The notes under the pieces: generated by a model
Told to the model about the DNA's origin: nothing
Seen by the model: only the letters and a program-made list of their open reading frames with translations
Database searches by the model: none
Made by a program: the position numbers and the translations under genes
Origin: Arthrobacter sp. M4
GTDB lineage: Bacteria > Actinomycetota > Actinomycetes > Actinomycetales > Micrococcaceae
NCBI RefSeq assembly: GCF_020251205.1
Contig: NZ_JAIWYX010000001.1
Coordinates: 62,001-126,000, forward strand
Reading direction: 5' to 3'
DNA length: 64,000 nt
Part shown: piece by piece, positions 36,987-46,904 of the stretch
Layout of the letters: each line of letters opens with the position of its first letter
How positions within the stretch are numbered: the stretch's first letter is position 1

Positions 36987-37952
36987 TCAGCCGCGTTGCT
37001 TGTGGCGGGCCCCTTCGGGAACGGTCCGCGTTCCCGGACTTGCGGTTCCGGCTGTCCTGCCGAAGGCGTCGCCCAACATTTCCGTGAAGAGCTGAACCTG
37101 CGGAGTGCGCTTTTCGTTGATCAGCAGGGCGAAGACGTTGCGTGCCAGCCTGATGTCCGGCACGTCCAAAACAACGACGCCGGGTGGCCGCTTTCGCAGC
37201 GCCAGCTCCGGGACGAGCGCCGCGCCCAGGCCGGCCGCAGCGAGTTCAAGGCTGGCATGGAAATCGTCGCTGTAGGCCACTACACGGGGGTGGAGGTTGC
37301 AGCTCGCAAACAGCCGTTCAATAACCAGGGCGTCCGCCGTGCCAGGGTGGTGCACGATCCAGGGCATGTCTGACAGATGCGAGGCGGCGACATCCGCATC
37401 TTCGCGGAAGCCCCAACCTGCCGGCAGCACCACTCGGAAGTCGTCGTCGCCGATCCATTGCCGTTCCAGTGAGTGCGGCCACGCGAGGCCGGATTGGCCT
37501 ACCTGGTACACGAGCGCCACATCCAGTTCTCCGCCAGCACGAAGGCCCTGGATTGCCTGTCCAGGTTCTGCAACATGCACCCGCAGGTCGATCCCCAGCT
37601 TCTTCCACCTAGGGCTGGCCAGGATTCCGGGCAAGACATACGTGGCCAGACTGGGGAAGATCCCTAGCCGCAGCTCCTGGCGTCCCGAATCCTCGTTTCG
37701 GGACGCTGCCGCCAGCAGGGCTTCCACGTCGGTCAGCACTTTGGACGCATGGCGGGTCATGGTCTGGGCGGCATCTGTAGGCACCGCGCTGCGGGCTGAT
37801 CGGTGGAAGAGTTCGACGCCGGTATCCCGCTCCAGTGCTGCCATCTGCTGGGACACGGCCGACGCGGTATAGCCCAGGCGGGCGGCGGCTGCTGCGAACG
37901 AGCCAAGGCGCGTAACTTCCATGAGTGTTCGCAGGTGAAGCAGGTTGACCAT
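36987..37952 (-). CDS. LysR family transcriptional regulator
   Basis: At 321 residues it has an N-terminal winged HTH (LHLRTLMEVTRLGSFAAAAARLGYTASAVSQQ, in two parts: residues 5-20 and 21-36) and a substrate-binding-like C-terminal domain. LysR proteins usually control a divergent gene; here that is the alpha/beta hydrolase at 38090, with 137 bases between. The intergenic region has a T/A-rich stretch near 37968-37990 suited to overlapping promoters. The inducer is unknown. Confidence 0.92.
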   Translation of the reverse strand: MVNLLHLRTLMEVTRLGSFAAAAARLGYTASAVSQQMAALERDTGVELFHRSARSAVPTDAAQTMTRHASKVLTDVEALLAAASRNEDSGRQELRLGIFPSLATYVLPGILASPRWKKLGIDLRVHVAEPGQAIQGLRAGGELDVALVYQVGQSGLAWPHSLERQWIGDDDFRVVLPAGWGFREDADVAASHLSDMPWIVHHPGTADALVIERLFASCNLHPRVVAYSDDFHASLELAAAGLGAALVPELALRKRPPGVVVLDVPDIRLARNVFALLINEKRTPQVQLFTEMLGDAFGRTAGTASPGTRTVPEGARHKQRG

Positions 37953-38089
37953 TAGTTTTCCTTCTGCTCGCGCTTCCCTTTATTTGCAGGGGATATACCC
38001 CTTCTGCACAGTCTAGCTGAGCGTCTGGTGGGAGTTTAGGTTTAGCAAATCTTGGGGTCGGTCCGGCTGCTGCATGTAGGTTGTTGTCC

Positions 38090-38785
38090 ATGAAGGCAGG
38101 CGAAGGGGAAGCGGCCGAAAAGGGTGGCGGGGCGGACCGGCAAAGAAACGTCCACGAGTGGCTTGGCGAATGGCCGGAAAATCCCCCGAACGGCGTGGTC
38201 GTCGTCTTGCATGTGGGACCGGAACTTTCCATGCGCAGGCCTGTTCGCGCCGATCCCGGGCGCGTTCGGATGGCTCCGTTCGCCATGGAGATCCGAAAGC
38301 AAGCCGGAGACTTTGGGCTGGCCGTGCTGCAGCCGCAGTATTCAGTGCGTGGCTGGAATGGTGCGGCACGCAGCCCCGTGGCCGGTGTCGAGGAACTGTT
38401 GGACGCGGTAGTCAGCGCTTTTGGACCAATACCAGTGGCGCTAGTGGGCCATTCGATGGGCGGCCGCATCGCGGCCACCCTTGCCGTCCGCCCGGAAGTC
38501 GCCGTCGTCGTTGGCCTTGCGCCTTGGTGGCCCGACGACGAAGGCCGCTTCCTGCGGTCCGGGCAACGGGTGCTTGTCCTGCACGGCCGGGGCGACCGGG
38601 TGGTGGATCCTGAGTCCAGTCGGGTGCAGATCGAGGCTGCGGCGCGCCGGGGCGTTGACGCCATCTGGCACAGCATGCCGGGGGGCCATGGAATGCTGCG
38701 TGATTGGAGTGCCTGGCACCGCCTAACAGCAGAATTTGTTGTGCCGCGAATGATTGCCGCCGCCGGGCCTCGACTTAAGCCTTAG
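38090..38785 (+). CDS. Alpha/beta hydrolase
   Basis: The 231-residue protein starts at ATG 38090 (MKAGEGEAAEK); an ATG three codons earlier gives MLS. The nucleophile elbow is VGHSMGGR (Ser about 124), the likely acid is in HGRGDRVVDP and the His in MPGGHGMLRD. The N-terminal strand VVVVLHVGPE replaces the usual HG oxyanion loop. Size and pattern suit a small esterase or lipase. It is divergent from and possibly controlled by the LysR gene. Confidence 0.85.
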   Translation: MKAGEGEAAEKGGGADRQRNVHEWLGEWPENPPNGVVVVLHVGPELSMRRPVRADPGRVRMAPFAMEIRKQAGDFGLAVLQPQYSVRGWNGAARSPVAGVEELLDAVVSAFGPIPVALVGHSMGGRIAATLAVRPEVAVVVGLAPWWPDDEGRFLRSGQRVLVLHGRGDRVVDPESSRVQIEAAARRGVDAIWHSMPGGHGMLRDWSAWHRLTAEFVVPRMIAAAGPRLKP

Positions 38786-39204
38786 TTGTTGTGTGGGGCG
38801 GGCCACTTCGAAGCGCGTTTCCGGTGCTGGGAGTGGCGTGCGCCACGCCCGACAAAGTGTCACGACACGCCGGTGACCTGACGACACGCCCAAGTTTAAA
38901 TGTGGTTAACCAATCCACAGCATGTGGATTTCATCTCCGGATTTGGCGGAATTCCGGACATTTTGCGAGCTCCGGCCTGTGGACGGCCGGTGCATTAAAT
39001 GACATACTTGTAATACATCATCTTGGGGTCCCAGCGAGGTCCGTGCACTACATGTAGTATCGACTTACGGATTGGGCGGGAGACCCGCGCAAGACCAGGC
39101 AGCAATGGGGGCGTGTGCACCCGCGGGCCAGTATCGGATGTAGTCAGTTCCGGTCAGGTCTGCCGATACGAAGAGAACGAACTTCAACAAAGGGGACAGG
39201 GATC
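38786..39204 (+). other. nrdHIEF upstream regulatory region
   Basis: A 419-base region without a convincing gene. It is AT-richer between 38895 and 39065 and contains the NrdR-type palindrome listed separately, a weaker half-similar site TACTTGTA (39005-39012), and the nrdH ribosome site AAAGGGGA. A small upstream cluster GACACGCC repeated at 38871 and 38883-38890 may be incidental. Confidence 0.55.
39047..39058. promoter_or_regulatory. NrdR-type box ACTACATGTAGT
   Basis: A perfect 12-bp palindrome within GCACTACATGTAGTAT, matching the NrdR box pattern (ACAC-WA-TATA-TW-GTGT-like, as known for ribonucleotide reductase promoters). A weaker site lies 44 bases upstream by centre. It lies about 150 bases before nrdH. 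Confidence 0.7.
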
Positions 39205-39447
39205 ATGACCGTAACGGTTTACACGAAGCCGGCCTGTGTGCAGTGCAACGCGACCTACCGGGCGCTCGACAAGAAGGGCATCGTCTACCAGAGCGTCGAC
39301 ATCTCGCAGGATCCCGAGGCGCTGGAGCGTCTGAAGGCACTTGGCTACATGCAGGCTCCGGTAGTTGTGACCGAGCAGGACCACTGGTCTGGATTCCGTC
39401 CTGACAAGATCGAGGAACTGGCCCAGGCGGCCGCCTCCGTGGCCTGA
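39205..39447 (+). CDS. nrdH: Glutaredoxin-like protein NrdH
   Basis: The 80-residue redoxin has active site CVQC (C11, C14) and the C-terminal WSGFRPDKIEEL block typical of NrdH. It passes electrons from thioredoxin reductase to the class Ib reductase NrdEF. ATG 39205 follows AAAGGGGACAGG. It is first of nrdH-nrdI-nrdE-nrdF. Confidence 0.96.
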   Translation: MTVTVYTKPACVQCNATYRALDKKGIVYQSVDISQDPEALERLKALGYMQAPVVVTEQDHWSGFRPDKIEELAQAAASVA

Positions 39448-39493
39448 GAACCACAACACAGCAATGACTTTCACGTAGAAGGGGTGACTCCAC

Positions 39494-39964
39494 ATGCCAG
39501 CGCTGGCAACAGCAAAGGCGGGTGCAGAGGCTGAGGCCATCGGCACTCGGAGTCACCTCATCTACTTTTCGTCCACGTCGGAGAACACCCGCCGCTTCGT
39601 CGAGAAGCTGGGCGTCGACGCAGCCCGCATCCCGCTATACGCCAAGGAAGCCCCGCTGCTGGCGACAGAGCCCTACGTTCTGGTTGTTCCTACGTACGGT
39701 GGCACTGGCGGAGAAGGTTCCGTGCCGAAGCAGGTCATTCGCTTCCTGAACAATCCGCAGAACAGGGCCCTGATCAGAGGTGTCATCGGGGCCGGTAATA
39801 CCAATTTTGCGGATAACTACTGCATGGCCGGCGACATCATCGCTGCAAAGTGCCAGGTACCACACCTGTACCGATTTGAACTTATGGGGACGCCGGAAGA
39901 CGTCCAGCGCGTCAATCAAGGATTGGAAAAGTTTTGGACACGACTGTCGCAGAAACAGAAGTAG
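39494..39964 (+). CDS. nrdI: Ribonucleotide reductase flavodoxin NrdI
   Basis: The 156-residue flavodoxin-like protein starts at ATG 39494 behind AGAAGGGG. Markers: [15 protein letters not shown] as FMN phosphate loop, [18 protein letters not shown] and [14 protein letters not shown]. NrdI supplies the oxidant to assemble the Mn tyrosyl cofactor in NrdF. A ~16-residue Ala-rich N-terminal extension precedes the first strand. Confidence 0.96.
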   Translation: MPALATAKAGAEAEAIGTRSHLIYFSSTSENTRRFVEKLGVDAARIPLYAKEAPLLATEPYVLVVPTYGGTGGEGSVPKQVIRFLNNPQNRALIRGVIGAGNTNFADNYCMAGDIIAAKCQVPHLYRFELMGTPEDVQRVNQGLEKFWTRLSQKQK

Positions 39965-39966
39965 CC

Positions 39967-42132
39967 ATGCCTGAAGAGCTCACAACCACAACGGACAAGG
40001 GCAAGAAGCCGCTCCCGGCGGCCTACCAGGGCCTTGGCTACCACGAACTGAATGCCATGTTGAACCTCTACGGCGCGGACGGGAAAATCCAGTTCGAAGC
40101 CGACCGTGAGGCTGCGCACCAGTACTTCCTGCAGCACGTTAACAACAACACGGTCTTCTTCCATGACCTTGAGGAAAAGCTCGACTACCTCATCAAGAAG
40201 CAGTACTACGAGCGCGAAACGCTCGACCAGTACACGATGAATTTCATCCGCGAACTGTTCAGCCGGGCCTACAAAAAGAAGTTCCGCTTCGAGACGTTCC
40301 TTGGCGCGTTCAAGTTCTACACGTCCTACACACTGAAGACGTTCGATGGAAAGCGCTACCTTGAGCGCTACGAGGACCGCGTATGCATGGTGGCTCTCCA
40401 CCTGGCCCGCGGCGACGAGGAACTGGCCACCAGGTTGGTGGACGAGATCATCGAAGGCCGTTTCCAGCCGGCCACTCCCACCTTCCTCAATGCAGGCAAG
40501 AAGCAGCGCGGCGAACTGGTCTCGTGCTTCCTGCTGCGTATCGAGGACAACATGGAGTCGATTGCGCGCGGCATCAACTCCGCCCTGCAGTTGTCCAAGC
40601 GCGGCGGCGGCGTGGCGCTGTCCTTGACCAACATCCGCGAGCACGGTGCGCCGATCAAGCAGATCGAGAACCAGTCCTCGGGTGTGATTCCCGTGATGAA
40701 GCTCCTTGAGGACAGCTTCTCCTACGCCAACCAGCTGGGCGCGCGCCAGGGTGCCGGGGCGGTATACCTGCACGCGCACCACCCGGACATCTACCGTTTC
40801 CTGGACACCAAGCGCGAGAACGCGGACGAGAAGATCCGTATCAAGACGCTCTCCCTTGGAGTTGTCATCCCGGACATCACGTTTGAGCTCGCGAAAAAGA
40901 ACGAGGACATGTACCTGTTCTCGCCGTACGACGTTGAGCGTGTCTACGGCAAGCCGTTCTCTGACATCTCCGTCACGGAGAAGTACTACGAGATGGTGGA
41001 CGACGCCCGCATCAAGAAGTCCAAGATCAACGCACGCGAGTTCTTCCAGACGCTGGCGGAGATCCAGTTCGAGTCGGGCTACCCCTACATCATGTTCGAG
41101 GACACGGTGAACCGGGCCAATCCTGTTGCTGGCAAGATCACCATGAGCAACCTCTGCTCCGAGATCCTTCAGGTCTCCACGCCGTCCCTCTACAACGAGG
41201 ACCTCAGCTACCAGACCGTGGGCAAGGACATCTCCTGCAACCTGGGCTCCATGAACATCGCCAAGACCATGGACTCCCCAGACTTCGGTTCCTCCATCGA
41301 GACCGCCATCCGCGCCCTGAGCGCCGTGTCCGACATGTCGTTCATCAACTCTGTGCCGTCCATCGCGCAGGGCAACGCCCAGAGCCACGCCATTGGCCTT
41401 GGCCAGATGAACCTCCACGGCTACCTGGCACGCGAACGGGTCCACTACGGCTCCGAAGAAGGCCTGGACTTCACCAATATCTACTTCTATACGGTGCTGT
41501 TCCACGCGTTGCGTGCATCCAACAAGCTCGCCATGGAAACGGGCGAGGCCTTCGGCGGGTTCGAGGACTCCAAGTACGCCTCCGGCGAGTTCTTCGACAA
41601 ATACACGGAACAGGAATGGGTTCCGCAGACCGAGCGTGTGCGTGAGCTGTTCGCCAACATCCACATCCCCACGCAGGCTGACTGGCTGGAGCTGAAGGCT
41701 TCCATCATGGAGCACGGCATCTACAACCAGAACCTTCAGGCCGTCCCGCCCACGGGTTCCATCAGCTACATCAATAACTCCACCTCATCCATCCACCCGG
41801 TTGCCTCCAAGATCGAGATCCGCAAGGAAGGCAAGATCGGCCGCGTCTACTACCCGGCCCCTTACCTGACCAACGACAACCTGGAGTACTACCAGGATGC
41901 GTACGAGATCGGCTACGAGAAGATCATTGACACCTACGCTGCCGCCACGCAGCACGTGGACCAAGGTCTGTCCCTGACGCTGTTCTTCAAGGACACTGCA
42001 ACCACGCGTGACATCAACAAAGCCCAGATCTACGCCTGGCGCAAGGGAATCAAGACGCTTTACTACATCCGCCTCCGCCAGCTCGCGCTGGAAGGGACTG
42101 AGGTGGAAGGTTGCGTCAGCTGCATGCTGTGA
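39967..42132 (+). CDS. nrdE: Class Ib ribonucleoside-diphosphate reductase, alpha subunit
   Basis: At about 721 residues, the catalytic subunit carries the radical cysteine/active-site loop in NLCSEILQ, the NLGSMNIAK block, the [11 protein letters not shown] motif and the C-terminal Cys pair in EGCVSCML that NrdH reduces. It starts at ATG 39967, two bases after the nrdI stop; a TTG at 39934 in the same frame would add 11 residues and overlap nrdI. There is no N-terminal ATP-cone, as is usual in class Ib. A hairpin separates it from nrdF. Confidence 0.96.
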   Translation: MPEELTTTTDKGKKPLPAAYQGLGYHELNAMLNLYGADGKIQFEADREAAHQYFLQHVNNNTVFFHDLEEKLDYLIKKQYYERETLDQYTMNFIRELFSRAYKKKFRFETFLGAFKFYTSYTLKTFDGKRYLERYEDRVCMVALHLARGDEELATRLVDEIIEGRFQPATPTFLNAGKKQRGELVSCFLLRIEDNMESIARGINSALQLSKRGGGVALSLTNIREHGAPIKQIENQSSGVIPVMKLLEDSFSYANQLGARQGAGAVYLHAHHPDIYRFLDTKRENADEKIRIKTLSLGVVIPDITFELAKKNEDMYLFSPYDVERVYGKPFSDISVTEKYYEMVDDARIKKSKINAREFFQTLAEIQFESGYPYIMFEDTVNRANPVAGKITMSNLCSEILQVSTPSLYNEDLSYQTVGKDISCNLGSMNIAKTMDSPDFGSSIETAIRALSAVSDMSFINSVPSIAQGNAQSHAIGLGQMNLHGYLARERVHYGSEEGLDFTNIYFYTVLFHALRASNKLAMETGEAFGGFEDSKYASGEFFDKYTEQEWVPQTERVRELFANIHIPTQADWLELKASIMEHGIYNQNLQAVPPTGSISYINNSTSSIHPVASKIEIRKEGKIGRVYYPAPYLTNDNLEYYQDAYEIGYEKIIDTYAAATQHVDQGLSLTLFFKDTATTRDINKAQIYAWRKGIKTLYYIRLRQLALEGTEVEGCVSCML

Positions 42133-42149
42133 CAACCTTTAACGGTTGA

Positions 42150-43226
<1,077 letters not shown>

Positions 43227-43257
43227 GACGCGTTTTCCCTGTGTGAGGTTTCACGGA

Positions 43258-43375
43258 AACTTGGCCATTTTCCAAGTTAGATGTCCAGGTTCCACGGTAC
43301 TTGGCCAAATGTTCATACAGTTGGCCAAGTAGGTGAGACGCCCTTCATGTTGGAACTGCCGGGCCACCTACTTGG
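43258..43375. repeat. Cluster of ACTTGGCCA-type inverted repeats before the CBASS locus
   Basis: Hairpin AACTTGG-CCATTTT-CCAAGTT at 43258-43278; ACTTGGCCA at 43259 and again at 43299; TTGGCCAAGT at 43321-43330; and the perfect 11-bp inverted repeat CCAAGTAGGTG (43325-43335) / CACCTACTTGG (43365-43375). It lies between nrdF and the CBASS promoter. It could be the edge of the inserted defence segment, or a terminator plus operator. Confidence 0.6.
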
Positions 43376-43460
43376 GAGACTAGCAAGCAGGTGGCCGGGC
43401 AGCCCTGGTCCATCCAGAATTGGCAGCGGCGGGGCTAGCGACTACTTCTCCTATGTCGGT

Positions 43461-43476
43461 TCGAATATATATTCAC
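43461..43476. promoter_or_regulatory. AT-rich CBASS promoter with LexA-like half site
   Basis: TCGAATATATATTCAC lies in a locally AT-rich stretch about 58 bases before the effector gene. The left half matches the LexA box at 62874 (TCGAATATTTATTCGA); the right half differs at two of six bases. LexA control of this locus is speculative. Confidence 0.35.
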
Positions 43477-43533
43477 CCATTTATCTACTCGCCCACGCTA
43501 CGCAACGCTCTCACGAACCGAGGAACCCAAGCG

Positions 43534-44760
43534 ATGTCCAAACCATCCCGCTATGCCTCGGAGGCGTCCGCCTCCGCGAGCGAGTCTGAGCTGATCCCCG
43601 CCGTCGATCGTGGGGGAAAGCGTGTTGCTGTTAGCGACATCGATGTCAGACGGGTATGGGTTGCCGCAGGTGGACGCTGCACCTTCTGCAAGGAGTTCCT
43701 CGCTGAGGACGAGACAACTGGGCAGTCGGTGTTCACGGGCCAACTGGCTCATATAGTCGGCGCTACCACCGAAGAGGGGTCGCCACGCGGGAAGAGTGAT
43801 AAAACGCTCAAGGAACGGGCCCTGCCAAAGAATCTGATGCTGTTATGCGCTGGCGAGCACAAGGTCATCGACACCTTGGAGCACTGGACGCTATATGACG
43901 AGGAGCAGTTACAGGCGTTCAAGACGCAGCATGAGCGGGATGTCCGCGAGCTTACCGGCCTGCTGCGAAAGCCCAAGAGTACGGTGATTCGGGTGTCCGG
44001 TGACATCCGCGACCAAACAGTCGACTACAGCAAGCAAGCGGTGATTCGTGCTTTGCTGGAGGATCAGCGGTTCCCCGATTTCAGCCTTCAGGACGACACC
44101 CAAAACTGCGAGGTCGACCTGCGCGTCCATGACGGCGAGGACGACAACGACCCCACCTACTGGCAGTCGACTGCGCTTACCCTCACACGGCGGCTTCGCC
44201 GGCCGAAAAACCACCTGAAGACCCAGGAGATAGACCACATCTCGGTCTTCGCTCTGGCGCGCATCCCCATCCTGGTCCAGCTCGGTGTTTTGCTCGACGA
44301 CGTCACAAACGTGACGGTTCACAACCGCCGCCGCGGAAGCGGACAGGGATGGGGGTGGTATGCGAGCGGCCCGACTGATGGCCTCCATTTCCCAGTCATT
44401 GAGGTGCCCGGCGAGGGCGACCCGGTGGTCACATTCAGCGTCAGCGGGCCGGTTGACTTTCATGCACTCCCAGAAGAGCTGCAAGGCAAACCCCGTTATG
44501 ACATCCGAGCTGAAGGCGCGAAGCTCAGCCCCACAGTCCTTCGCAGCCCCGATGACCTCGCCGCTCTGATCGAAACGTGGCGCGAGGTCCTGGCAACCGT
44601 CGAGACGAACCACCGAAACCGGCCAATCAGCTTGGTTCTCGCCGTCGGTGCAGCGGCCGCCGTTGAGATCGGCCGTGCCCACATGAGAGGAGTCCACGCT
44701 CCGCTCCGGATCTTCGACCGCATCGACAACACCTATGCCCTGGTCCTCGTGACGGAATGA
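43534..44760 (+). CDS. cap5: CBASS effector: HNH nuclease fused to SAVED domain (Cap5-type)
   Basis: The 408-residue protein starts at ATG 43534 behind GAGGAA. The N-terminal HNH domain has C49-x2-C52 (GRCTFC), H73 (QLAHIVG), N100 (LPKNLMLLC) and H109 (GEHKVID). From about residue 190 the C-terminal part is a SAVED domain, which binds cyclic oligonucleotides; recognisable pieces are SVFALARIPILVQLG, PVIEVPGEGDP and the C-terminal AVEIGRAHMRGVHAPLRIFD. Cap5 enzymes cut DNA when the CD-NTase product binds, killing the infected cell. The CD-NTase and E2-like genes follow on the same strand. Identification rests on domain patterns and gene order. Confidence 0.92.
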   Translation: MSKPSRYASEASASASESELIPAVDRGGKRVAVSDIDVRRVWVAAGGRCTFCKEFLAEDETTGQSVFTGQLAHIVGATTEEGSPRGKSDKTLKERALPKNLMLLCAGEHKVIDTLEHWTLYDEEQLQAFKTQHERDVRELTGLLRKPKSTVIRVSGDIRDQTVDYSKQAVIRALLEDQRFPDFSLQDDTQNCEVDLRVHDGEDDNDPTYWQSTALTLTRRLRRPKNHLKTQEIDHISVFALARIPILVQLGVLLDDVTNVTVHNRRRGSGQGWGWYASGPTDGLHFPVIEVPGEGDPVVTFSVSGPVDFHALPEELQGKPRYDIRAEGAKLSPTVLRSPDDLAALIETWREVLATVETNHRNRPISLVLAVGAAAAVEIGRAHMRGVHAPLRIFDRIDNTYALVLVTE

Positions 44761-44811
44761 TAGTGAGGGATCCCCTGCCCTATTCCGAAGAATTGAAGAA
44801 AGAAGCCCCCG

Positions 44812-45963
44812 ATGACCATCCTTGCTGACACCAGGGGAGAGCAGATTTCTCAGCTCATTGGCACCACAATCGAGCAGCTCGACATCACCGATGCTGCCTT
44901 CGCGGCTGCTGAGCGGTGCTATCACGACCTTGGCTCCCACCTTGCCGAGGCAAGCGCCGAGGTCCACGTTCAGGGCAGCTTCCTTCTCGGCACTGTTGTA
45001 CGCCCGCACCACAGAGACGGCGAGTATGACTTGGACCTTGTTTCCCGTCTCGATGTGGCGAAGACCTCCATCACCCAACAGGAGCTCAAGGAACGAGTTG
45101 GCTCATTGTTGGCCACGTATCATAAAGAGCACGACGGTGAGGGCTGTGAGAGCCCGAAAGAGGTCTCCGAAGGACGGCGCTCCTGGTGCCTGCACTACAG
45201 CAACTTCCACATGGACGTTCTGCCAGCCATTCCGGACACGGCCTCCACATCGGAGACCGCGATCGAACTCACCGACCGCAACCTGCGTCTCTGGCAGAAA
45301 TCGGATCCGCTTGCGTACGTCGAGTGGTTCCGCCGACAGTGCGCCAAGCAGTTCGCGGAAGAACGAGTCGTGATGGCCAAGTCCTACGGATCGGTAGATG
45401 CCGTACCCAAACATCGGGTACGCACCCCACTGCACCGCGTCGTGCAGATCCTCAAGCGTCACCGAGATATTTACTTCGCCGACGATCTCGATGACCGGCC
45501 ACCATCAAGCCTCATCACCACACTGGCCGGGCTGTCCTACATCGGCGAGACGGATCTCATCACTGCGACGATGGCGGCAGTGCAGCGCATGCCTGACCAC
45601 GTCGAGAAGCGCAGTGGGCAATACTGGGTGGAGAACCCGGTATGTGCAGGCGAGAACTTCGCGGACAAATGGAATGACTACGAGGCTCGACGGCTGAAGT
45701 TTGAGACTTGGCGAGCCGCCGTCGAGGAGGACCTTATCAGCTTCATGGAGGAGACTAACGGGGCGGTGGCACTCCATGAGCGCATCGCGAAGGCCTTCGG
45801 CAATGCACCGGTCGAGGAAGCCGTCAAAGCAATTGGAGCCCGAACCAACGTTGCTCGAGAGACCGGGAATGTCCACTTCGGGAGCGGCGGGCTCCTTACG
45901 ACGACAGTGACTGCGACCGCCGTCCCGACCCACAGGTTCTTTGGTGGCGAGACCGCACGGTAG
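44812..45963 (+). CDS. CBASS CD-NTase (cGAS/DncV-like nucleotidyltransferase)
   Basis: The 383-residue signal synthase carries the nucleotidyltransferase motif G55-S56 (VQGSFLLGT), the metal-binding pair D73/D75 (EYDLDLV) and a third Asp, D135 (FHMDVLPA). All three catalytic acids are therefore present. It makes a cyclic di- or trinucleotide when phage infection is sensed; which one cannot be read off. The C-terminus (HRFFGGETAR) is where an E2-type CBASS protein would act. It starts 51 bases after the effector gene and overlaps the E2-like gene. Confidence 0.93.
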   Translation: MTILADTRGEQISQLIGTTIEQLDITDAAFAAAERCYHDLGSHLAEASAEVHVQGSFLLGTVVRPHHRDGEYDLDLVSRLDVAKTSITQQELKERVGSLLATYHKEHDGEGCESPKEVSEGRRSWCLHYSNFHMDVLPAIPDTASTSETAIELTDRNLRLWQKSDPLAYVEWFRRQCAKQFAEERVVMAKSYGSVDAVPKHRVRTPLHRVVQILKRHRDIYFADDLDDRPPSSLITTLAGLSYIGETDLITATMAAVQRMPDHVEKRSGQYWVENPVCAGENFADKWNDYEARRLKFETWRAAVEEDLISFMEETNGAVALHERIAKAFGNAPVEEAVKAIGARTNVARETGNVHFGSGGLLTTTVTATAVPTHRFFGGETAR

Positions 45964-46369
45964 GCAGCTGAGCGTCACTCAGCAGGCCGTTTGCCTTCAA
46001 CGGCGGTTTCCCGACGAGCGCCCGCCTGCGGTCAAAGCCGGCGCTCTGATCTGGACGGTCACCCTGCAGCCAACGCCGATGAGCGTTCACTACCAAGTTG
46101 CGATCCAGTACAGGCATCGCCAGCGCCCCAAGGTAAGGGTCGTGGCCCCAGCACTCGAATCCCGTCAGGGCGAATCGCTGCCACATGTATACCCCGGAGA
46201 TGAACTCTGCCTGTACTACAAGGACGAGTTCACTGGCACCGAGGACTTCATCGCCGACACGATCGTTCCTTGGACGAGCGAGTGGCTCTACTTCTACGAG
46301 TGCTGGGTCACAAGCGGGGTCTGGCTCGGCGCCGAGGCGCCACACGGACCTGGGGCCGCGAAGCGGTAG
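45944..46369 (+). CDS. E2-like protein of short type II CBASS
   Basis: About 141 residues from GTG 45944 (a TTG one codon earlier is in frame), overlapping the CD-NTase end by 20 bases. It has an E2 ubiquitin-conjugating-like pattern: strand block SVHYQVAIQYRHRQRPKVRVVAP, then PHVYPGDELCLYY, equivalent to the HPN..G..CL of canonical E2s with catalytic Cys at about residue 89-90, and TIVPWTSEWLYFYECW afterward. No E1 or JAB gene follows, which fits the short type II CBASS form in which E2 alone primes the CD-NTase. Confidence 0.87.
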   Translation: MARPHGRQLSVTQQAVCLQRRFPDERPPAVKAGALIWTVTLQPTPMSVHYQVAIQYRHRQRPKVRVVAPALESRQGESLPHVYPGDELCLYYKDEFTGTEDFIADTIVPWTSEWLYFYECWVTSGVWLGAEAPHGPGAAKR

Positions 46370-46588
46370 GCGACGACGTCGGCGGATCATGGCCGATCGA
46401 AGGCCCAGCCAGGCCCGAACGAGGGGTGCGTCTAGCTGGCCTTCGGCTACTGACTTGCAGATAGGCGGGTCAGCCTTTTGAGAGCCGCTTGATCGGCTTG
46501 ATCTCACTGGTCGGTACTTGCGAGTTCTTGCAAGCAAGTTTAATCTCACATCTTCCGCCACAAGCTGACCCGGCTCTTGAAGGCCGAA

Positions 46589-46625
46589 ATGACCTCGCCT
46601 GCTGAAGTGTGCGGGGTCATTTATT
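46589..46625 (+). terminator. Terminator downstream of CBASS
   Basis: ATGACCTCGC (46589-46598) pairs with GCGGGGTCAT (46611-46620) including one G-T pair, loop of 12 bases, then TTATTTG. Confidence 0.75.
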
Positions 46626-46691
46626 TGTCACAGGAAGGTGACTTGGATTCCTAGCGAGTTGAACATGCCGGCCAGCATGGCCCTCGTATTT

Positions 46692-46904
46692 TCACTGGCC
46701 AAGGCCCTGAAACGGGCGAAGGCGCCGATCAAGCAGCTGACGTCCCGGAAGTGGAGCATCTCGATGGCGGAGCGCATCACGCTGCTGAACCGGTTTATTC
46801 GGGGCTGGATGGACTATTTCCGTCTGGCCGACGCTCAGTTCGAGGATCTGGACGTGAGGCACGGCTGTGTTTCTGCTGGCCTGTTAGGCAGCCGGAAGCC
46901 CTGA
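46692..46904 (+). pseudogene. Group II intron reverse transcriptase/maturase remnant
   Basis: The encoded text KALKRAKAPIKQLTSRK and WSISMAERITLLNRFIRGWM followed by DYFRLAD is the C-terminal maturase (domain X) region of group II intron RT proteins (LtrA type, which read roughly 'K..I..LT.R..G.S...I..LN..LRGW..YFRLAD'). All upstream RT domains are absent and the frame diverges after about FEDLDV. I see no intact intron domain V nearby. It lies between the CBASS terminator and the DUF222 gene, overlapping that gene's 3' end, and marks past mobile-element activity here. Confidence 0.8.
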
